This document shows, in pieces, positions 40,601 through 49,600 of a stretch of DNA of 64,000 nt. The notes under the pieces are model-generated. The model was not told the origin of the DNA, made no database searches, and saw only the letters and a list, made by a program, of their open reading frames with translations. The stretch is from Linyphia triangularis (taxonomy: Eukaryota > Arthropoda > Arachnida > Araneae > Linyphiidae). The DNA lies in the NCBI GenBank assembly GCA_963978545.1, contig OZ021727.1:52712487-52776486 (forward strand), written 5' to 3'. The position numbers and the translations under genes were made by a program. Numbering within the stretch: position 1 is the stretch's first letter; the number at the start of each line of letters is the position of its first letter.

Positions 40601-43600
40601 AAAGCTTTCTCTCATACCATTTGCCTTTACGTTCAACTTACCTTAAATTTGAATTCAATTCAGGAGAAAGCCTCAACCCAAGTAACCCCCCCCCCCCCCG
40701 GAAAAAATATATAAACCTAAACACTTAAATCTTCAGGAAGATTTGAACTGCAAGTGAAAGGACTGAACTTTCTTAAACCTTTCATACCACTTGTGATCTT
40801 ATATACATTCTCAAGGGCACATTTAAGTTAATCTCATGGGTCCCATTTACTGCATTCGTTTATTGCTATCTTTTAAAGCAGTCGATGAAATTCTTGGATA
40901 AATTTACGAGAAAGGAAATATTTAAACTCTTATGAAAAGAAATCTTACAGTTTGAATAATAAGTACATTAAGAATAAAAATAATATACGGTCTAATATTT
41001 CATTTGAAAGTTTGTAGAAAGTTGAATGTGTTATTTATCATTTTTATTTGACGGCGAAATTGCTTTATCGTGATATAAATCGCTATAATAATAAAAGAGT
41101 ATTTTTCGTTCTTATTTTAAAGTGTCAGGAGGGTCATTTTAGTGCGAAACTATAACAAAGAAATTTATTACGTTTTATTGCATATCGATTTTATGAGCAT
41201 GGTGTAACTGAAGCTTAATCAAATGCTTTAAGTTTTCACAAAAGCATCTGCATCATACTGAACAATAAATTTGAAAATATTTGTGACGAAATTAAATTAA
41301 ATCAGATGTTTCGATATTTATTTGTTTTCTATTGTTGGTTAGGAATTAATATTTCATCAAGTTTTTTTAATATGCATATTTATTAATACCAAACCATTTA
41401 ATCAATACATAATTTTATTATAGTTAATTTTTTCTAAGTATGTTGAATTTTCAAGAAATGATAATACGTGTGAAACTTTTTGAGATTATAAAATTCCCGT
41501 TTAAATAAACGCACATCGAAAATTTTGTTAACTTTAAAAACATCAGAATTTTTTGAAATTGATAACATCAAAAGGGAATCGATCATTTAACAAAAGATTG
41601 TTGAACAGTTAATCATTTATAATCTGAACTATAATTGAATACATTACGCATTAATATATATCCTCTAGAGACCAGCTGTCCACTTAAATGAACACACTTT
41701 TGAATTTTTTGCACAGTAAAAATTTGTAAGGTCAATTATTTATTTTTTTTGTTATTTGATCCCCAAAAAAGGGAAAACACACAAAAAAAATCTCCTTGCA
41801 AGCTCAGGTCTCTTGAGGATAAATATACGTACGAAGTCATAAAGAAAAGTCATCTAGGAAATAGAAAACATAGATCTTTGTTAAAAAAAAATGGAATGTT
41901 AATTGTGTTAGGACTTATCTCAACCAAATTTAACAATTTTACATTTAAAACCTAAATATTTTTTTTTTTATATTTAACCATCTAGATAATTTTATAAGAA
42001 AAAATTTAATTTACGTATGAGTGCGAAAAATATTGAAGATTTTGATGGTGTACGAATTATTTTTACTGAGCGAAAAATTTATCTGTCATAAATCGAAAGA
42101 AAACTTAATTTCAATATCATAAATAATTTCTGAACAGCTTAAAATATAAAAATGCATAAAAAACATAGAGCGCATTGAAACAAACAAACCCGAAATAAAA
42201 AAAATATATAACTCTGTTTCATTGAACTTTGCATTTTATTACAAAACGCAATAGCTGAAATAAGGCAGTTTCTATGAATCTATTTCTAAATCTTAAATAT
42301 TAAAGAAATTTAATACGAGATATATGAAACTCCTACAAAACTTCAATTCAATGCTAAAGGTTTAAAATTCAATGATATTATTTTTAATAAAAAGTATGCA
42401 CACACAAATAATGTACCATAAAAATTCCATAAAAAGTTGCAATAAGAAAAAAAAAAAGAAAGCTCTTCATATTTTATCTGCTTTGAAATATGATTCATTT
42501 CTGTAAACTTCAAGCTTTAAAACAACTCTTTTTTGTACAGATAAACTCATGCATGCATGTCTCGCCAGCATGTCATAATGTTGTTGTTTTTTCATTTTTA
42601 TTTATTTATAACAGACGATCGTCTATACGTCCTTTTATCTATTGAACTTGTTTTTAAAAGATAAATAACATTTTACCAGTTATAAAGTGAGTGTGTTAAT
42701 TAAGGTCTCTGATGAGCTTTCCACGGTTTTTAAAAAAATGTGGAGAATTTTATCAAAGATCGCCAGTTGTTTTTTAATGTATTTATAAATTACATTAATA
42801 TGTAAAGTATAATATAATTGTTTCTTAAAAAACTCTGATTTCAAAGCATCTCATTACTAATCATTCTAATATGTTATTAAGATTAATTTGTGTTCTTCAA
42901 TTATCTAATTGAAAATCATGCATGATTATTGTAGGTACATGTAACATTTAGTGTGGTAACGATTTAAGAAAATTAAAGATTCGGAATTAATTTTTACAGT
43001 TGCAAACAGTAGTTATTTGAATTTTATAAAACTATCATGTTCCTTTAAAAAGTAATGGTAAAATTTAATGAGAAATGCTAATATTGTTGTTGTTTTCTTT
43101 CCATTTATTGTAATTATATATAGTATATTTTATTTAAGCAGAGGCATTTTCTAGAAAAAATGACGTTCTAAATTATATATTTTATTATTTTTTAAATTGA
43201 AAATGAATGTTCAATTTTTATTTTCAAAATAGTAACCTGGTTTCTGAAATTCTGAAATTAAAACAGATTTGGTCTAAATTTGTGCTTTTTTCTTAATAAT
43301 ACAAACCGGTTTTTTTTTTTTTTTTTTTTTTTTAATCATCTCGGCATTTTTGTACTGTAAATCATAACATTTTAAATGTTGTTGTTGTTGTCGTGTGACT
43401 TTTTTTAACTTTGACTATTTTAAATAACTAGTACAATGTGACAGTCAAATTTTAAACAAACTACTAAAAAATTTTCTCATTAGAAACACAATATTATATA
43501 TGTTTTATTTTATGTCAAACAATCTCCCAAAACATTCTGCATTTGCACAGTATAAGATATTTACAGTAGTTTTATTAGTATAAAATTTTTAAGTTTTCAA

Positions 43601-46600
43601 TTTTCATTTTAATGCAAAGATAGTATAAAGATACGATCATAAATTTTATATATTATTGGGGATCTGTAAAATACCTACCCGTAATTTATATACCAATTGG
43701 GATGCGCATTTCATGTTGTAAAATCTGTCAGCAAATTGATTTGCATTTTAGATTAAGGCGGATTATGAAGTGTGTGTGATCTAATTAAATTGATTTTTAA
43801 TATCTTGTTTGAAAAATGGCAAAAGAGTATACTGTGATAGTGTATAGTAATTATTGCAAATTTTATATATTATTTGGTTCAGATAGAGACCTATCCGAGA
43901 TTTAAAGGTAATATGTTCTTGAGGAGATTAGATTTAGTGAATCGATTTGGTCCAAGAGATGACATATCAGGTCAAAACGGTCAACTGAGAATTTACAACC
44001 TGGTTGGGATTCGTGAAAGGGGTTCATTTCTCAAAAAAGGTTTCTTATTTGCGTTTAGATACCTCTAAGACTTGGAAACATATCTTCATGGTAGTCAAAA
44101 TAACAGATAAAGGTATCTGATAGCATTATTATCTTGTTTTATCATAATTAGTAAGTTTTACTGCTATGATTATTCAGATGGTAATTTTTACGATCGAGCT
44201 GAAATGCTCGAGACATTGACTTGACGAGATGCAAAATCCTACCTGCTAACCATATTTTGCTATAAGTAACCACTTTTCTGGGCAATTTTTTAAAACAGCC
44301 TTACTGCTTTATAAAATATTTTTTAAAAACTGACTGTAGTTTTACAACAACGACAAAGAAATGCAGGTATGTTTGAGTGTTATTGAGTTCATTATAAAGA
44401 TATAAGAAAAGGATACATTAATATTTTGCTATGATGTATAAAAGTGGAAAAGTATTGTTTAAAAATGGTTATACAGTATTAAATTACAGTGTTTATTCTT
44501 ATGCGGATTCATTTCAGTTTTACTTTAAAATAGCATTACCAATCAATGCTTTAAAAATAATTAATATTTTATAACGAAATATGAATAGGTACTTTTGTAA
44601 GTTTGTTTTGGTGAAAATGAAAAAGGTAATCAACTATATAAAAATAACTATAATAAATTATAACTGCCGAAGCAATAAAATACAACAAAAAGTATTCAAT
44701 TAACATTATTCAGTTGAGTTGTGTACGTCAGCCATAATTATACTATTCAAATCAAAGAAACATAAAAAAAAAAATACCTACTACGAATCTTATATATTAA
44801 GAAACATTAATTTTCCTCATAGAATTTATCATTCATCATTCTATATCACTATTTGACACTAATATTTTAGGGTAGTTTTTTCATTACAACAGCTGTCAAA
44901 CTACCTTTATAATAAAACATTCCAACACAAGAAATTCGTAATAGAAAGTTACCGGTACTGTAGAAAATTAGTTGAAATAGTAATGTTAGCGTAATAATAT
45001 TTTTGATTATGGATAAGCTATGTTGGATATCATCATGAGAATTCCTATCAGCCAACACGACCATAAGGGCTTAGTTTTGATTTTGTGAGCACTGGGCAAA
45101 GATTAATCAGGATAGGCAAAAACAGATATTTATGCAACCTAGTGGGGAAAATGATACTTTTCCAAACTAGGCAAAATTCTTATTTGGCGAGTGCAATAGC
45201 ACGATTCAAATAATTTGCCGAGTTTGAAAAAGAAATTTCCCCTTGTTGTATATATATATATATATATATATATATAACCTACTTAAAAATTTTTGATTAC
45301 AGCTCTGAAATTTTCAACATAAGAAGCTTAGGCCTTCTAATTTTATGTGTGTCAAACAGAATGTTAAAATTTTAATTAGTTCTTTTTTAATTTAATATTT
45401 GAATTATTATTTTTTTTTTTTTTTTTTTACGAAATGACTTCTAATAGCTCTAACATTTTCAACATATGTAATTTTGTCCTTCTTATTGAACTCTTGGAAA
45501 ACAGAATTTTAAATTTTTTGTTAGTTTTTTATTAACTAATTTTTTAATTAATATATATTTAACAAAACGATATCTAATAGGGCTACAGCTCTGAAATTTT
45601 CAACATAAGTAGTTTTGGCCTCCTAATTGGACTTTTGAAAAACAGAATTGTAAATTTTTATTTAGTTCTTTTTTAATTAATTAATAAATATTTTACAGAA
45701 CGATTTCTAATGGGGCTACACTCTGAAATTTTCAACATAAGTAGTTTTGGCTTCCTAATTGAACTTTTGAAAAACAGAATTTTAAATTTTTGCTTAGTTA
45801 TTTTTTAATTAACTTTTTAATTAACAAATATTTTACAAAACGATTTCTACTTGGGCTACAGTTCTGAAATTTTCAACACAAGTAGTTATGGCATTCTAGT
45901 TGAACTATTGACAAAAAGAATGTTAAAATTTTAACTTGTTTTTTAATTAATATTTTCACAAAAAGCGACTTCTAGAGCTCTGAAAGTTTCAACAAAAGTA
46001 GTTTTGGCCTTCTAATTTTGCTTTCCACAAAAACGTGTTATAATAATCTTAAATGCGTGTTGTATTATTAAATTAACGGGGATTTTTTTTTTTCTGTGTG
46101 TGTGTATATATATATATATATATCGCGAAAAAATGCTACTTTCACCACGATTTCTGATTAAAAAAAGTTTTTTTTTTTTTTTTTTTTTTTTTTGCACGTT
46201 TGTTATAAAAAAAATATTTTCTTCGAATATATGCAAATAATAGGCATACCAGTTTTCCTTCTTAAATATATGCTACTGTTTGTTGCATTACAGTATACGA
46301 ACGTATAGTAAGTACCAAGACAACTAAGGCAAAAAGACAGGTAGACTAAGATGAAGAAATTTTCATTCAATAAGGAAATTTGGTTCTTAGTTCGCCCTAT
46401 GTCTGCTCGTGCGGAAATAAGGCTCTGATACTCGGATTGTGATTAAAAAGAATTGCATTAGAGACATGTTTAAATAATTATATTCTCCTAAATTATCAAA
46501 GTTTTTTCCAAATTTACATATAATTAAACACCTACTATTGAAGTGTAAAAACATCTAGAGTGATTGTTCATCTACAGTTTTCTATTTTAAGTTGCACACA

Positions 46601-49600
46601 TTAGATGGCGCCATGTGCGAAAGACCAAATTCATAAAACTTAATGAAATTGACAAAACATATAAAATACTTGGATTTCGTACTATACAACAGTGATAGAA
46701 GCAAAAATCTTTTAAATATCATTAATAAAACAATATTAGACAAAAATTAAGCCTTTTTTTTTTTTTTTTTTTTTTTTTTAATTCGAGTAACGAAATACCG
46801 CATTTCGCCTAATAGACAACATACCAAAATGCTCAATTTAATGAAAGAAACTTTATCATAAACGTAATAGAACATTTAGTTAGTCCTATAAAATATATAA
46901 TTAGTCATATAGTATTGATGTATTTTTACTTTTCGCGCGATCTTTATTTTTAACTTGCTACTAGACTTCATTATTTATTCAAGGGAATAAAATAGGGAAG
47001 TTTAGTGGCGAATTCGAAACACATTTTAAACACAAATATTGTATAATTCACCCCGTAACTTTTATCACATGTTAAATGAGCTTTTATATTTATATCATTC
47101 ATAGTCTGTTGATTTATTATTTTATTCTTAAATTATTATTTATATTTTACTTATAAACTCTTAATAATCATTTAAGTATTGCATCAACCACGCTATATGT
47201 TTTATTCTAAAAACCTTTTTTATACTTTATTATTTTTTAGAAAACATTGCAAACAAAATTATACTTTATTCTAGTCACAGTAACACAGTCGAAAATCATC
47301 TTATCAAGTAATAAATCCCTCCGTCTTGAATCTAAACTCGAGACGAAACTATCAAATCCTATATGGAATATTTTTCTCAAAGACAAACACACGTTATTTT
47401 TAAAACATTTCAAAACTGATGTGTGTTTCCATAAGAAACAAATTGGATTTGAAGGGCTTTACTTCCGGATGCAAAAATAGAGTTTGGCTTTATAAAATGT
47501 TGAGCGTAAAAATAATATATTTGTATCACTTTTCGGAAGAAATCGAAATAAAGTTTCAAGTGTTCCATTTATTTCATATTTTTATTGTTCTTTTTTTTTA
47601 AGTATTATTATGTACCAATATTTTTGATTAATTGGTTTATATGATAATTCCTTTTTTAGAGCAAATGCTAAAATATTGCTTTACTGCAATCAATTCAGTA
47701 TTGAAATATTTTGCAACTATGCTTAGGTTATTGTCACCCAGGTCGATTGGGGGAATTGTAGCTGTATAATCAGTTGCTAGCGTAGAAGCTGGCATGTAGT
47801 GTTACCACAAGAACATAGAGCATGCATTGTATAAATTGCCGTATGAACAAAAGCTTCAGATAATAAATATTATCCTAAAATATTTGGCCTGAACTCTCCT
47901 ACAAACGCAATTTACAATATACGTATCCTATCTCTCCATCATAATTCATCTTTAAAAATATATAATACACTCAATACTAGTCTCGATCGTTTCAATACTT
48001 AGAAATTTTACAATGTGAAAATAGGTTTGTTTTGGGAGAATTACAGATATACCTTTTAAAAATAGCACAGGTATAAAGTTATCTCTTAAACTGATATGAA
48101 ATAGAATTGAGCAATACGTTAACTATATCAAAAACATTCGTAAGTTCAGATATTATAAATAGATATCGAAATAAATTCGAAAAGGAATCTTCAAACAACG
48201 CGAGTAAAATCATTGGTCTTCTAACCATATCAGGTGATGGTACACAATGTTTATATCAATGAAAAAGAAGGTAAATTTCAGTCCAAAGATGGAACAAAAT
48301 AAATAGAGGAACATCAACTATCTGACGAGGTATCATCGATTTCTAACCATATGCTATGGGCAGGTGGTTTCCGGCATAACAGCAGTAGAAAATGTTGACG
48401 AAATGCAGGAATTCCTTTGTTGCCGATAGAAATCTTCAAAGACCCTACTGCAACAATCCCAGTTGAGATATCTTGGTTCAACTTTTTTTTTTTTTTTTTT
48501 TTTTTTTTTATATATACATTTCGCAGATAACTCAGTAGATTGTACTGATATGATGGATTACTCGTATGTTTCTTTTTGTATAGTGGATTTAGATCATAGT
48601 TATTGTAGATCTTTTAAGGAGAATAATACAGAGAAGGCGAATTTCTTATAAAAATACAACTCTATTCTATGAATTTAATAAATATATTAAACTCGATACA
48701 ATTCTATTTTATATAAAATAGAAACTTACTTGAAATAGCTATTTCTAAATAGCTATTTATTTCTTTTTCCAAGCTATAGCATGCACTCATATAAAACAAA
48801 TAATAATTATTTACAATCCTATAAATATGGGTGGGTTTTTTTTCCCCAATGAAAAATCAATTCTTGATATTTTTACCTTTTTATACCAAATAGCCTTATC
48901 TTCAATGTGCCGATTCATAGTTTAAAATCAACTCAACTCATTTTAGAAATGAAGACTAAATTAGAAATATTTTGAACCTTCAACCTGCAAATTTATGTCC
49001 AAAAATATTATTTGCATAGAATTCTAAGACACGCCCACTGGAATGTCTTGTATTTATTTCACTTGAAAAAATACAATTGAATTTAAGTTCTGAAAATGGT
49101 TATTCCAAGCTCATTTAATTGATATAAGAATCCAGTTTGTGACTTTAATAATGCAGGGGGGGGATAGCTTCACAGAAAAGGCTTAAAAATGAAAAACAAA
49201 AAAACTTTTGGTATTGGCCATAACTTTCATGAACAACCTAGCAAAAAGTTAAAAACAATTTACATTAGAAACCTAGATTAACGGATGAAAATAGCTTAAA
49301 TCTAAAGATAAAATTAACAATTGCTAATTAAAAAATTCGGCTGAATTTTGAAAAGATAATTATGTAAAATATGTTGTAAGTAATTTTAAAAAAATGCATA
49401 ATTTTAATGGAATGTTGTTTTGTAAAATCTCAATTACATGCCAGATACCGTCAATACCTTTACAATAATATATTTACTTGAAATATCCATATAAATGATA
49501 CATTATAAACAATTTATTATAGTATAGTATTAAGCCATTAAATATTCACCACAATATTTTTGCCTAAATTTTTAAGTTTCTATCTATTCTTTTGTTACGT

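Noticed and set aside
43874..44068. Dscam exon after TTGGTTCAG
   Set aside because: Joining in phase reaches a stop after seven residues, and no family-like sequence appears.
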